Source: Cochleicola gelatinilyticus (GTDB taxonomy: Bacteria; Bacteroidota; Bacteroidia; Flavobacteriales; Flavobacteriaceae). Taken from it: 64,000 bases of DNA. The notes beneath the pieces are model-generated. The model did no database searches. It was not told the DNA's origin and saw only the letters and a list, made by a program, of their open reading frames with translations. Position numbers and translations under genes: made by a program. Positions 18,979 through 27,750 of this stretch are shown here, piece by piece (the first letter of the stretch is position 1; every line of letters begins with the position of its first letter). The stretch spans positions 1,177,812 to 1,241,811 of the forward strand of contig NZ_LRXL01000026.1 in the NCBI RefSeq assembly GCF_001637325.1, in the 5' to 3' direction.

Positions 18979-20058
18979 ATGACCGCATTTTTAGTTGTAT
19001 TAGTAATCATTCTTTTTGGAGTAGCTGTTTGGCAGATGGCTAAAATCTTTCAGATGTCCAAAACAAAACCAGCTAGCGATAATGATGATATCGCTTCAGA
19101 TAAGGACAATAGAGTCAACGGATATTTAATGTTGATGTTTGTTCTATTTATCTATGCAATTGCAATTGTTAGCTTTTGGAAGTGGAGTGACGTTTTATTG
19201 CCGAAATCAGCCTCGGAACACGGTGTTGAAATTGATCAATTATGGTTAATTTCAATGGTTCTTATTTTTGTAGTAGGAATTATAACACAATGGCTACTGC
19301 ATTACTTTGCATTTAAATACAGTGGAAAAAAGGGACAACGTGCCACATTCTTTGCTGATAATGATAAACTTGAATTTATTTGGACCATCATTCCTGTAAT
19401 TGTTTTAGCAGGATTAATTATCTATGGTTTATTTACATGGACAGATATCATGAATGTAGATACCGATGATGATCCTATGGTTATTGAATTGTATGCATAC
19501 CAGTTTGATTGGAGAGCGCGCTATAGTGGAGAAGATAATGCACTTGGAAAAGCAAATGTTCGTTTAATCGAGGGTGTTAATCAATTGGGTGTGGATGGGT
19601 CAGATCCCTATGCACAAGACGATATTGTTGTAAATGAACTTCATCTACCAGTTGGAAGAAAAATATTATTTAAAATGCGTTCCCAAGATGTATTGCACTC
19701 TGCATATATGCCTCACTTTAGAGCGCAAATGAACTGTGTGCCAGGAATGATTACTCAATTTTCTTTCACTCCTACGGTTACCACCGAAGAAATGCGCCAA
19801 GATGAAGAAGTTGTCGCAAAAGTCACTAAAATCAACAAAATAAGAAGAGAGAAAAGCCTCGATCTAGCAAAGAATGGAGAAGAGCCTTTAGAAACATATG
19901 AGTTCGACTACCTGCTTCTTTGTAATAAAATTTGTGGTACGAATCACTACAACATGCAGATGAAAATCATAGTAGAATCACAAGAAGACTACGATGCATG
20001 GATAGCAGAACAGGCTACGATGAAAGAAGTATTGAAAAAAGAAGAAGAAAGTAAATAA
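18979..20058 (+). CDS. coxB: Cytochrome c oxidase subunit II with CuA site
   Basis: 359 residues with an N-terminal membrane segment and three further hydrophobic segments (about 48-72, 92-117 and 133-155), more than the two helices of the canonical subunit. The CuA domain has VLHSAYMPHF and CNKICGTNHYNMQMKI; the spacing C-x3-C-x3-H-x2-M supplies the copper ligands. No heme motif is fused here, so electrons must come from a separate cytochrome, plausibly ActE or ActA. It follows actF by 23 bases in the respiratory operon. Confidence 0.95.
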   Translation: MTAFLVVLVIILFGVAVWQMAKIFQMSKTKPASDNDDIASDKDNRVNGYLMLMFVLFIYAIAIVSFWKWSDVLLPKSASEHGVEIDQLWLISMVLIFVVGIITQWLLHYFAFKYSGKKGQRATFFADNDKLEFIWTIIPVIVLAGLIIYGLFTWTDIMNVDTDDDPMVIELYAYQFDWRARYSGEDNALGKANVRLIEGVNQLGVDGSDPYAQDDIVVNELHLPVGRKILFKMRSQDVLHSAYMPHFRAQMNCVPGMITQFSFTPTVTTEEMRQDEEVVAKVTKINKIRREKSLDLAKNGEEPLETYEFDYLLLCNKICGTNHYNMQMKIIVESQEDYDAWIAEQATMKEVLKKEEESK

Positions 20059-20072
20059 AATCGCGAAGAGAT

Positions 20073-21899
20073 ATGTCAGCACACGCAAACGAACACGCAG
20101 TAGATCATCACGACGATCACGAGCATCATCATAAACAAACGTTTATAACCAAATATATCTTTAGTACAGATCATAAAATGATCTCTAAACAATACCTTAT
20201 TACAGGGTTGTTTATGGGAATTATCGGGATTGCTATGTCCCTTTTATTTCGATTACAATTAGCATGGCCTGATGTACAGTTTTCTATATACGACATATTC
20301 TTAGGAAAATGGTCTGAAGATGGTGTAATGGATCCAAGTGTATACCTTGCATTGGTAACTATTCATGGAACCATAATGGTATTCTTTGTTTTAACAGCAG
20401 GACTAAGTGGTACTTTTAGTAACCTTTTAATTCCATTGCAGATTGGTGCACGAGATATGGCTTCAGGATTTCTGAATATGATCTCCTACTGGTTGTTTTT
20501 TATCTCAAGTGTGGTAATGGTCTTGTCACTTTTTGTTGAGGCTGGACCTGCGTCCGCAGGGTGGACTATTTACCCGCCATTAAGTGCTTTGCCTCAAGCT
20601 ATTCCTGGATCTGGTGCTGGTATGACATTATGGTTATCGTCTATGGCAATTTTCATTGCTTCCTCGTTATTAGGATCTTTGAACTATATTGTAACCGTTA
20701 TTAACTTAAGAACGAAAGGAATGTCTATGACACGTCTTCCGTTAACGATTTGGGCATTCTTTGTAACAGCAATTATCGGTGTGGTTTCGTTCCCGGTTCT
20801 TCTTTCAGCAGCATTAATGCTCATCATGGACCGTAGTTTTGGAACTTCATTTTTCCTTTCAGATATTTATATCGCTGGTGAAGTATTGCACAATCAGGGA
20901 GGATCACCAGTTTTATTTGAACATTTATTCTGGTTCCTTGGACACCCAGAAGTATACATTGTATTACTACCAGCTTTAGGAATCACCTCCGAAATTATCG
21001 CAACTAATTCAAGGAAACCAATTTTTGGGTATCGTGCGATGGTAGCTTCAATACTTGCAATTGCATTTTTATCAACAATTGTTTGGGGACACCATATGTT
21101 TATCTCAGGTATGAATCCATTTCTAGGATCTGTATTTACCTTTACAACATTATTGATTGCAATCCCTTCCGCAGTAAAAGCTTTTAACTATATCACAACA
21201 TTGTGGCGTGGAAACTTACAATTTAATCCAGGTATGCTATTCTCGATTGCTTTGGTTTCTACCTTTATTACAGGAGGACTTACCGGAATCATTTTAGGAG
21301 ACAGTGCCTTAGATATTAATGTGCATGACACTTATTTCGTAGTTGCTCACTTCCACTTAGTAATGGGTATCTCAGCATTATACGGCTTATTCGCGGGTGT
21401 TTATCATTGGTTCCCGAAAATGTTTGAAGGAAAGATGATGAATAAAAATCTTGGATATGTACACTTCTGGATCACAGCTGTAGGTGCCTACGGAATTTTC
21501 TTCCCTATGCATTTCATAGGAATGGCAGGGTTACCAAGAAGATATTACACGAATACAAACTTTCCATATTTTGACGATTTAACAGATGTAAATGTAGTAA
21601 TAACTGTATTTGCATTTATTACAGCAGCAGCTCAATTAGTTTTCCTGTACAACTTTATCTCATCTATGTTTCATGGTAAACTTGGTCCACAAAACCCTTG
21701 GAAATCTAATACATTAGAGTGGACGGCAGATATGAAACATATTCATGGAAACTGGTCTGGTGCAATTCCAAGTGTATATCGTTGGCCATACGATTACAGT
21801 AAATTAAATGAGGATGAAACCGATTATGTGATTGCAGGTCAAGATTATATTCCACAAACGGTTCCACTTCAAGAAAATGAAGAAGAGCTCAATCACTAA
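20073..21899 (+). CDS. coxA: Cytochrome c oxidase subunit I
   Basis: 608 residues and about twelve helices. CuB and heme a3 region: WFLGHPEVYIVLLPALG and WGHHMFISGM; heme ligands in HDTYFVVAHFHLVMG. The His-Tyr pair in HPEVY fits an A-family oxidase that pumps protons. The N-terminus is very rich in histidine (HAVDHHDDHEHHHK), which is unusual for subunit I and may bind copper or zinc. Last gene of the act-cox operon, closed by a strong terminator. Subunits III and IV are encoded 23 kb downstream. Confidence 0.97.
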   Translation: MSAHANEHAVDHHDDHEHHHKQTFITKYIFSTDHKMISKQYLITGLFMGIIGIAMSLLFRLQLAWPDVQFSIYDIFLGKWSEDGVMDPSVYLALVTIHGTIMVFFVLTAGLSGTFSNLLIPLQIGARDMASGFLNMISYWLFFISSVVMVLSLFVEAGPASAGWTIYPPLSALPQAIPGSGAGMTLWLSSMAIFIASSLLGSLNYIVTVINLRTKGMSMTRLPLTIWAFFVTAIIGVVSFPVLLSAALMLIMDRSFGTSFFLSDIYIAGEVLHNQGGSPVLFEHLFWFLGHPEVYIVLLPALGITSEIIATNSRKPIFGYRAMVASILAIAFLSTIVWGHHMFISGMNPFLGSVFTFTTLLIAIPSAVKAFNYITTLWRGNLQFNPGMLFSIALVSTFITGGLTGIILGDSALDINVHDTYFVVAHFHLVMGISALYGLFAGVYHWFPKMFEGKMMNKNLGYVHFWITAVGAYGIFFPMHFIGMAGLPRRYYTNTNFPYFDDLTDVNVVITVFAFITAAAQLVFLYNFISSMFHGKLGPQNPWKSNTLEWTADMKHIHGNWSGAIPSVYRWPYDYSKLNEDETDYVIAGQDYIPQTVPLQENEEELNH

Positions 21900-21923
21900 G
21901 AGATTTAAATATTAAAAGTATAA

Positions 21924-21956
21924 AAAAACCCTTGTTCTACAGAACAAGGGTTTTTT
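21924..21956. terminator. Intrinsic terminator after coxA
   Basis: AAAAAACCCTTGTTC, loop TACA, GAACAAGGGTTTTTT. A perfect 15-bp stem including A- and T-tracts; it ends the 12-kb respiratory operon. Confidence 0.92.
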
Positions 21957-22257
21957 ATGTTTAAAACAATCGAATTACGTATTTATACGTATTGTAAACA
22001 TTGAAGAACCCACTTACTTTTGGGTTATACTTTTAAGTTAAGTTAGCAGAAGTATAACTTCTGCTTAAAAAGCTGCGTGCTACGAGCGTGGCTTTTTAAA
22101 AAACTTTTAAAATAAATGTTTAGTTAATTTATGATTAAGCATTTATAAAAACAAAGTTGAGTAAGATATTTCTTACATTTATACTTTGTAATGATTAAAT
22201 TGGTAAGAATTGAGGAGCTTATCAATTTATAAGCCGCACATCTAGTGCGGCTTTTTT
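21957..22257 (+). other. Gene-free structured stretch with several inverted repeats, possible non-coding RNA
   Basis: No credible reading frame is present. Inverted repeats seen: TACGTAT/ATACGTA (21976-21991); AACCCA/TGGGTT (22007-22026); AGCAGAAGT/ACTTCTGCT with a 3-base loop (22045-22065); TTAAAAAGC/GCTTTTTAA (22065-22099); a nested pair, ACAAAGT/ACTTTGT outside and GTAAGA/TCTTAC inside (22151-22189); and a terminator (22231-22257). Because coxA is already terminated at 21956 and the last hairpin has its T-tract on the plus strand, a separate plus-strand transcript is plausible. No known RNA family was recognised. Confidence 0.45.
22231..22257 (+). terminator. Intrinsic terminator closing the structured gap
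   Basis: AAGCCGCAC, loop ATCTA, GTGCGGCTT, then TTTTT. The U-tract is on the plus strand only, so it is not suited to the convergent minus-strand gene and suggests a plus-strand RNA that ends here. Confidence 0.8.
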
Positions 22258-22265
22258 ATATAATT

Positions 22266-22775
22266 CTATTTTGTACCTCTAGCGGGATAGGATTCTTCTA
22301 AAACAAAGTCAATTGATTTTAAAAATTTCTCAAGATCGGGTCTGGCAAAAGGCATAGTTTGAATAGACGAACAATATAAGCTGCCGTCTTTTTTAATAAG
22401 GAATAGTCCTGGTTCTGAAAAAACATCTGGTTCTGCATCTTTTATAGCTTCAGAAATGTATAAGCCCCATTCTCTGGCGGTTGCTTCAGAAATTCCATAC
22501 GCTAGCGGTAAGGTCTCTATATCCCATTTTTCAGCAGAAATTTTTGCTCTTTTTTCAGTATCCATACTAAGCGCTAGAACATTTACACCACGTTCTGAAT
22601 AATCATCTAATAAAGTAGTAAGCTTCTCTAAATACGATTTGCAAACAGGGCAATGCAAGCCTCTATAAAAAATTAATAGTGTGAAATTTTTAGGATCTTG
22701 TTTTGCTAATTCCCATTTTGTACCATTTATTAAATCTACTTGTAAAGACGGAACTTTGTTCTTAGGTTGTATCAT
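22266..22775 (-). CDS. Peroxiredoxin-like thiol protein (AhpC/TSA-like, CxxC)
   Basis: Start set at the ATG at 22775 (MIQPKNKVPSLQVDL), because the 15 extra codons from 22820 do not match the family. The 169-residue protein has a thioredoxin fold with FYRGLHCPVCKSYLEKL (C42, C45), an active site of the peroxiredoxin-like family rather than the classical PxxxTxxC motif. It continues with VNVLALSMD and GLFLIKKDGSLY. Likely cytoplasmic, reducing peroxides or disulfides. Convergent with the terminated plus-strand gap to its left. Confidence 0.85.
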   Translation of the reverse strand: MIQPKNKVPSLQVDLINGTKWELAKQDPKNFTLLIFYRGLHCPVCKSYLEKLTTLLDDYSERGVNVLALSMDTEKRAKISAEKWDIETLPLAYGISEATAREWGLYISEAIKDAEPDVFSEPGLFLIKKDGSLYCSSIQTMPFARPDLEKFLKSIDFVLEESYPARGTK

Positions 22776-22900
22776 AATTTTTTCTTTTAAAGATAAAGAT
22801 ATGATGCGCCAAGCAATCACAATAGGCTGCTAAAACTTGTTAAACTATTTGTAAATGATGTATAGTCTCTCTTATGTTGGCTAACTACATAAAATTAAAT

Positions 22901-24274
22901 TTAGTCTTTAACCGGGTATCCTAATTTTCTTCGGAGTTCATTTTTTTGCTCTTCAGTTAATCCAGGATTGTTCCATGTAATATCATATTTAAAATCGGTA
23001 ATTTTTAAGGTCCTCTTTAACCCATTTTTATTTTCAACAATAATCTTTTTTGGCTCACAGTTTTCCACATAAACTTCCAGATTATTTAAAGAGGAGAAAT
23101 CATTAGCATATCCTTGAGCTCCATAATTAAAATTTCTGATAACGTCAAAATCAGTTTTTCGATAAATCTTGTCTACACAATATTTATAAGTTCCATTGGC
23201 CACTATGGTGTAGGTGTCTAGAATATTTCCAGAATTTAAATAGCCATCGAAAATGGATTTGGCTGGAATTTTTTCTGAATATTTTGATAACCCATTATTA
23301 CTGTTATTTAGGTAAACAGTATACATTTTATCGAAATCACTTTTCGAAAATTCTACATAATCATATTCTGTTACTCGTATTTTAGCTCCTTCATTTTTAT
23401 AATGTGTATTTTTTATTTGGTATTTGTTGCTTGTGAAACCAGGAGTTAGCACTTTTATAATATGCTCTAAATGGGAACCATCTTTATAAGCTAAGGAGTA
23501 TATCGGACTGTTGCCGTTGGTAATACCTTGATAAAAGTATTCGTCTGTAATTTCGTTGCTGCTTAATTTTTTTAGCGCAAGATTTCTCCCTGTGTCAAAT
23601 TCAGACTTAGATTCCTCTCGGTATAAACGATTGTAAAGCGTTAAGAAATTGGTGCTTTCGGGTTGAAAAGTCAGATAATATCCATAATAACCCATCATTG
23701 TTAATTCTATGTCAGAATCAGAATACAAATTGGAAGCCGCCATAGTAACCGCATACAGATCGCTAGTTGCTATTGGGCTATAATCAAAGAAATTAGTTTT
23801 TAATTCCATCAAGACTTTTATCGATTTTTCACTTCTTTCTTCGTTATCAATTTCTTCAAGCCGTGAATTGGAAGGTCTGTTGTGTGTAAGGAATGGATAA
23901 AATGCTATAAATCCCGCCAGACTGGTAGTGGTGGTACAATCGCTGTCGTTTAAGGAACACACGCGAAACCGATGGTAGTTTTTATCGAACCATTTATTAA
24001 AAAAATCATAGTATGCATCCAAATTATCTTCATCGTAGGCCTCGGGATGTTCTACATCTATCACATCTTCAATAAACTCTTCGAACGTATATAGTTCCTT
24101 AAATATATTAGGTTGGGTTCCGTTTACGGTAATTAGCAATGTTTTATCCTTTTCGTAACTGGCTCGTGACAAAGGATTGTCTAAAAATTGCGCTAACGTT
24201 GGAGACTGACCTGTCGCATTGGCGAACATAAAAAGAGAAAAAAAACAAAGAAGATAATTCCTGCTGAAATTCAT
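22901..24274 (-). CDS. Secreted protein of unknown function
   Basis: 457 residues with a signal peptide ending near ANATGQS. The mature protein is rich in Tyr, Asn and Asp and looks globular, with no transmembrane segment, no C-terminal sorting domain that I recognise, and three scattered cysteine-containing stretches (CSLNDSDC, YKYCVDK, VENCEPKK). The repeated Asp/Asn/Tyr composition is typical of flavobacterial envelope proteins. No family or active site was recognised. It is divergent from ruvB and transcribed alone. Confidence 0.7.
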   Translation of the reverse strand: MNFSRNYLLCFFSLFMFANATGQSPTLAQFLDNPLSRASYEKDKTLLITVNGTQPNIFKELYTFEEFIEDVIDVEHPEAYDEDNLDAYYDFFNKWFDKNYHRFRVCSLNDSDCTTTTSLAGFIAFYPFLTHNRPSNSRLEEIDNEERSEKSIKVLMELKTNFFDYSPIATSDLYAVTMAASNLYSDSDIELTMMGYYGYYLTFQPESTNFLTLYNRLYREESKSEFDTGRNLALKKLSSNEITDEYFYQGITNGNSPIYSLAYKDGSHLEHIIKVLTPGFTSNKYQIKNTHYKNEGAKIRVTEYDYVEFSKSDFDKMYTVYLNNSNNGLSKYSEKIPAKSIFDGYLNSGNILDTYTIVANGTYKYCVDKIYRKTDFDVIRNFNYGAQGYANDFSSLNNLEVYVENCEPKKIIVENKNGLKRTLKITDFKYDITWNNPGLTEEQKNELRRKLGYPVKD

Positions 24275-24359
24275 AATTGAATATTTAATAGTTGAACCTT
24301 ATAAAAGTAAACATTAAATTAAGAATAAGAGATCATGAATTTGAATGTATAACACTTTG

Positions 24360-24367
24360 TATATTTG
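24360..24367 (+). promoter_or_regulatory. Candidate -7 box directly in front of ruvB
   Basis: TATATTTG lies only 4 bases before the chosen ruvB ATG (24372); a TTTG lies at 24340-24343, 16 bases upstream. If functional, the mRNA would be leaderless or nearly so. Confidence 0.4.
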
Positions 24368-24371
24368 TGAT

Positions 24372-25394
24372 ATGAATGAAAACTTAGATGCAACCGGTGA
24401 AAATTTTACGCCACAGGATCTTGATGTAGAAAAAAAGCTGCGTCCTATTACTTTTGAAGATTTTACAGGGCAAGATCAAGCATTAGAGAATCTTCAAATA
24501 TTTGTGCAGGCTGCTAACTTGCGAGGGGAAGCACTAGATCATACCTTATTTCACGGACCTCCCGGTTTAGGAAAAACAACATTAGCACACATTCTAGCTA
24601 ATGAGTTGGAAGTTGGAATTAAGGTAACTTCTGGTCCTGTTTTAGACAAGCCAGGAGATCTGGCAGGACTATTAACCAACCTCGAAGAAAGAGATGTTTT
24701 GTTTATCGATGAGATTCATCGGTTGAGTCCCATCGTGGAAGAGTATCTGTATTCTGCTATGGAAGACTACAAGATCGATATCATGATCGAAACGGGACCC
24801 AATGCGCGTACAGTACAAATTCATTTAAACCCCTTTACTTTAGTAGGAGCGACCACCCGATCGGGATTATTAACAGCCCCAATGCGGGCACGATTCGGAA
24901 TTGCTTCCAGACTACAGTATTACACCAATGAGCTGCTTACCACTATTATTCAGCGTAGTGCTGGTATATTAAACATGCCTATTACGATGGAAGCAGCTAT
25001 CGAAATTGCAGGAAGAAGTAGAGGAACACCGCGTATTGCAAATGCTCTATTAAGACGAGTTCGTGATTTTGCGCAAATTAAAGGAAATGGCACCATCGAT
25101 ATTAAGATGGCGAAATTCTCATTAGAAGCACTCAATGTAGATGCTCATGGTCTCGATGAAATGGATAATAAAATTCTTCGTACGATCATTGAAAAATTTA
25201 AAGGAGGACCTGTTGGAATTACCACAATTGCCACGGCTGTTTCTGAAAGCCCTGAAACCATCGAGGAAGTGTACGAACCCTTTCTAATTCAGCAAGGGTT
25301 TATTATGCGAACTCCACGAGGTAGAGAGGTTACCGAAGCTGCGTATACTCATTTAAAAATAGTGAAAGGACCAACACAAGGAGGGTTGTTTTAA
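24372..25394 (+). CDS. ruvB: Holliday junction branch migration helicase RuvB
   Basis: Start at ATG 24372 ([12 protein letters not shown]), the N-terminus typical of flavobacterial RuvB; an in-frame ATG at 24345 would add nine unmatched residues. 340 residues: AAA+ ATPase with Walker [10 protein letters not shown], Walker [10 protein letters not shown], sensor region GATTRSG, and a C-terminal winged helix ending [12 protein letters not shown]. RuvB drives branch migration together with RuvA, which is encoded 5 kb downstream. A P450 gene begins 1 base after its stop. Confidence 0.97.
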   Translation: MNENLDATGENFTPQDLDVEKKLRPITFEDFTGQDQALENLQIFVQAANLRGEALDHTLFHGPPGLGKTTLAHILANELEVGIKVTSGPVLDKPGDLAGLLTNLEERDVLFIDEIHRLSPIVEEYLYSAMEDYKIDIMIETGPNARTVQIHLNPFTLVGATTRSGLLTAPMRARFGIASRLQYYTNELLTTIIQRSAGILNMPITMEAAIEIAGRSRGTPRIANALLRRVRDFAQIKGNGTIDIKMAKFSLEALNVDAHGLDEMDNKILRTIIEKFKGGPVGITTIATAVSESPETIEEVYEPFLIQQGFIMRTPRGREVTEAAYTHLKIVKGPTQGGLF

Positions 25395-25395
25395 G

Positions 25396-26727
25396 ATGAA
25401 TAAAAAAAGCATTCCTACCGTATCTTCATTTCGATTTGTACAAAATGCACTCCGAATTCTAAAAAATCCGTTGCCATTTCATCACGAGAATTTTGAAAAA
25501 CATGGCGATACTTTCAGATTGCATTTGGGGTTTGGTAAATATGTGTATTTCTCCCGAGATGCCGGTTTGGCGCAATATGCCCTTCAGAAAAATCAAAAGA
25601 ATTATACCAAATCAAAGATTCAAACCAAGAATCTGGCAAAATATGTAGGAAAAGGGTTGCTTACTTCGGAAGGCAAACATTGGAAAAAACAACGAAAATT
25701 AATTCAACCTGCCTTTCATAAAAAACAACTGGCACAACTTATCGGCACCCTAGAGGAAGCCATTTCAACAGAACTGAACAGGGTCACCACCGAAGCCCCT
25801 TTAGATATCTTTCCACTATTTAATGACCTTGCCTTTAAAACAGTGGTAAAATCACTCTTTAGCAATGCAGTAAGCGAAGAAAAAATAACAAAGTTGCAGC
25901 ACATTACTGAAGCTGCACAACGAATGTTGGTTAAAGAATTACGACAACCGTATTTATTATGGTGGTTTCGTATAAGTGGTAAGCTAAAAAAGAACCTAGA
26001 CGGCACGCTTGAGGCCCGTGAAATACTACGTGAACTTATTCAAACAAGAAGAGAAAGTGGACAACGGCAAGACGATCTCCTTGATATGTTGTTGGATGCA
26101 GAGTATGAAGATGGTTCTAAAATGAGTGAGAAACAACTCATCGACGAAATTCTTATTCTATTTACAGCTGGACACGAAACCACATCGAATGCCCTCACGT
26201 TCTGTTGCGAATTGCTCGCCCGTCATCCCGAAGCACAAGAAAAGATAATTTCTGAAGTACAAAAGGCAAGAAATACAAGTGAAACACTTATCGAGTTTAT
26301 TCAGACGTGTCCGTATACGAAACAGGTGATCGAAGAAACCATGCGTTTATATCCACCTGCCTATTTTATAGACCGTTTAAATCTTGAAAGTGATACTTTT
26401 AAAGAAATGAAAATTCCAAAAGGAACCAATCTTCTGTTTTCTATCTTTGAAATTCATAGAAATCCGAATTTGTGGGAAAGTCCCGAAGCATTTAGACCCG
26501 AACGTTTTGCAGAAGGAAACAGCCTGTTGTATTCGGCAAATTACTATCCTTTTGGTGCTGGTCCTAGAATGTGTATCGGAAACAATTTTGCTATGTTCGA
26601 AATGATTTTAGCTATCGCGATGTTAATGGAGCGTTTTAAAATAAAGCCTAAAGAAACATCCATTCAAATTTTACCGCTTATTACCTTAAAACCAAAAGAA
26701 GCGATTTTAGAATTTCAGAAGAGATAA
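25396..26727 (+). CDS. Cytochrome P450 monooxygenase
   Basis: 443 residues, soluble bacterial type. I-helix oxygen-binding motif LFTAGHETTSNAL (about 257), K-helix ExxR in EETMRLYPP (about 313), PERF-like FRPERFAEG, and the heme-thiolate loop FGAGPRMCIGNNFA (Cys about 393). All catalytic elements are intact. The substrate is unknown; related flavobacterial P450s are suspected fatty-acid or isoprenoid hydroxylases. Its ATG is 1 base after the ruvB stop, implying coupled translation. No ferredoxin or reductase partner is adjacent. Confidence 0.95.
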   Translation: MNKKSIPTVSSFRFVQNALRILKNPLPFHHENFEKHGDTFRLHLGFGKYVYFSRDAGLAQYALQKNQKNYTKSKIQTKNLAKYVGKGLLTSEGKHWKKQRKLIQPAFHKKQLAQLIGTLEEAISTELNRVTTEAPLDIFPLFNDLAFKTVVKSLFSNAVSEEKITKLQHITEAAQRMLVKELRQPYLLWWFRISGKLKKNLDGTLEAREILRELIQTRRESGQRQDDLLDMLLDAEYEDGSKMSEKQLIDEILILFTAGHETTSNALTFCCELLARHPEAQEKIISEVQKARNTSETLIEFIQTCPYTKQVIEETMRLYPPAYFIDRLNLESDTFKEMKIPKGTNLLFSIFEIHRNPNLWESPEAFRPERFAEGNSLLYSANYYPFGAGPRMCIGNNFAMFEMILAIAMLMERFKIKPKETSIQILPLITLKPKEAILEFQKR

Positions 26728-26764
26728 TTTTTATTTTTAAATTATTACCTCCCAAATGTTTGTA

Positions 26765-27688
26765 ATGAAAAATACTGCAAAACATACACAGCTTATTAAA
26801 GCAGAAGCGAAACGCTTGGGTTTTCTCTCTTGTGGTGTTTCGAAAGCAGGATTTTTGGAGGAAGAAGCACCGCGATTAGAACGCTGGTTAACAAACAATC
26901 AGCATGGAGAAATGGCGTATATGGAAAACCATTTCGATAAGCGATTAGATCCTACCAAATTAGTACCCGACTCTAAATCAGTAGTGTCTCTTTTACTGAA
27001 TTATTTTCCTTCGGAAGTGCAGTATGAAGATTCGTATAAACTTTCAAAATATGCCTACGGAACCGACTATCATTTTGTGATTAAAGACAAACTGAAGCAG
27101 TTATTAGCATTCATTCATGATGAGATCGGAGATGTACACGGAAGAGCTTTTGTAGATTCTGCTCCCGTTCTCGATAAGGCTTGGGCAGCAAAAAGCGGAC
27201 TAGGATGGATTGGGAAGCACAGCAATTTGTTGACCAAACAAGTAGGCTCGTTCTATTTTATAGCAGAACTTATCATCGATCTAGATTTGGAGTATGATTC
27301 TCCAGTTACCGATCACTGTGGAAGTTGTACTGCCTGTATCGATGCGTGCCCCACACAAGCCATCGTGGAGCCTTATGTGGTCGATGGCAGTAAGTGTATT
27401 TCCTATTTTACTATTGAATTAAAAGATGCATTACCCAATGCTATGAAAGGAAGTTTCGATGATTGGATGTTTGGTTGCGATGTGTGTCAAGATGTATGCC
27501 CTTGGAATCGTTTCAGTAAAGCACATAAAGAACCACTTTTTAACCCAAATCCTGAATTATTATCTATGTCGAGGCAAGATTGGGAAGAAATCACGAAAGA
27601 TGTTTTTCAGAAATTATTTAAAAAAAGTGCAGTAAAGAGGACTAAATTTGAAGGCTTACAACGAAATATCTCGTTCTTGAAAGATTAA
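26765..27688 (+). CDS. queG: Epoxyqueuosine reductase QueG
   Basis: Start at ATG 26765 ([20 protein letters not shown]); ATG 26756 adds three residues. 307 residues: N-terminal DUF1730 domain, then two [4Fe-4S] motifs, [12 protein letters not shown] (about 184-195) and [13 protein letters not shown] (about 238-250). QueG reduces epoxyqueuosine to queuosine at the wobble position of tRNA using cobalamin. The C-terminal HEAT repeat part found in longer homologues is missing, which is normal in this group. Follows the P450 gene closely. Confidence 0.95.
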   Translation: MKNTAKHTQLIKAEAKRLGFLSCGVSKAGFLEEEAPRLERWLTNNQHGEMAYMENHFDKRLDPTKLVPDSKSVVSLLLNYFPSEVQYEDSYKLSKYAYGTDYHFVIKDKLKQLLAFIHDEIGDVHGRAFVDSAPVLDKAWAAKSGLGWIGKHSNLLTKQVGSFYFIAELIIDLDLEYDSPVTDHCGSCTACIDACPTQAIVEPYVVDGSKCISYFTIELKDALPNAMKGSFDDWMFGCDVCQDVCPWNRFSKAHKEPLFNPNPELLSMSRQDWEEITKDVFQKLFKKSAVKRTKFEGLQRNISFLKD

Positions 27689-27720
27689 CGATGAATGTTT
27701 TCCTATATCGGGGAAGCTGC

Positions 27721-27728
27721 TAACTTTG
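27721..27728 (+). promoter_or_regulatory. Candidate -7 box for the malic enzyme gene
   Basis: TAACTTTG, matching TAnnTTTG, 22 bases before the start codon. No clear TTG is at -33. Confidence 0.4.
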
Positions 27729-27750
27729 TAACTTATAAACCAACTTCACT

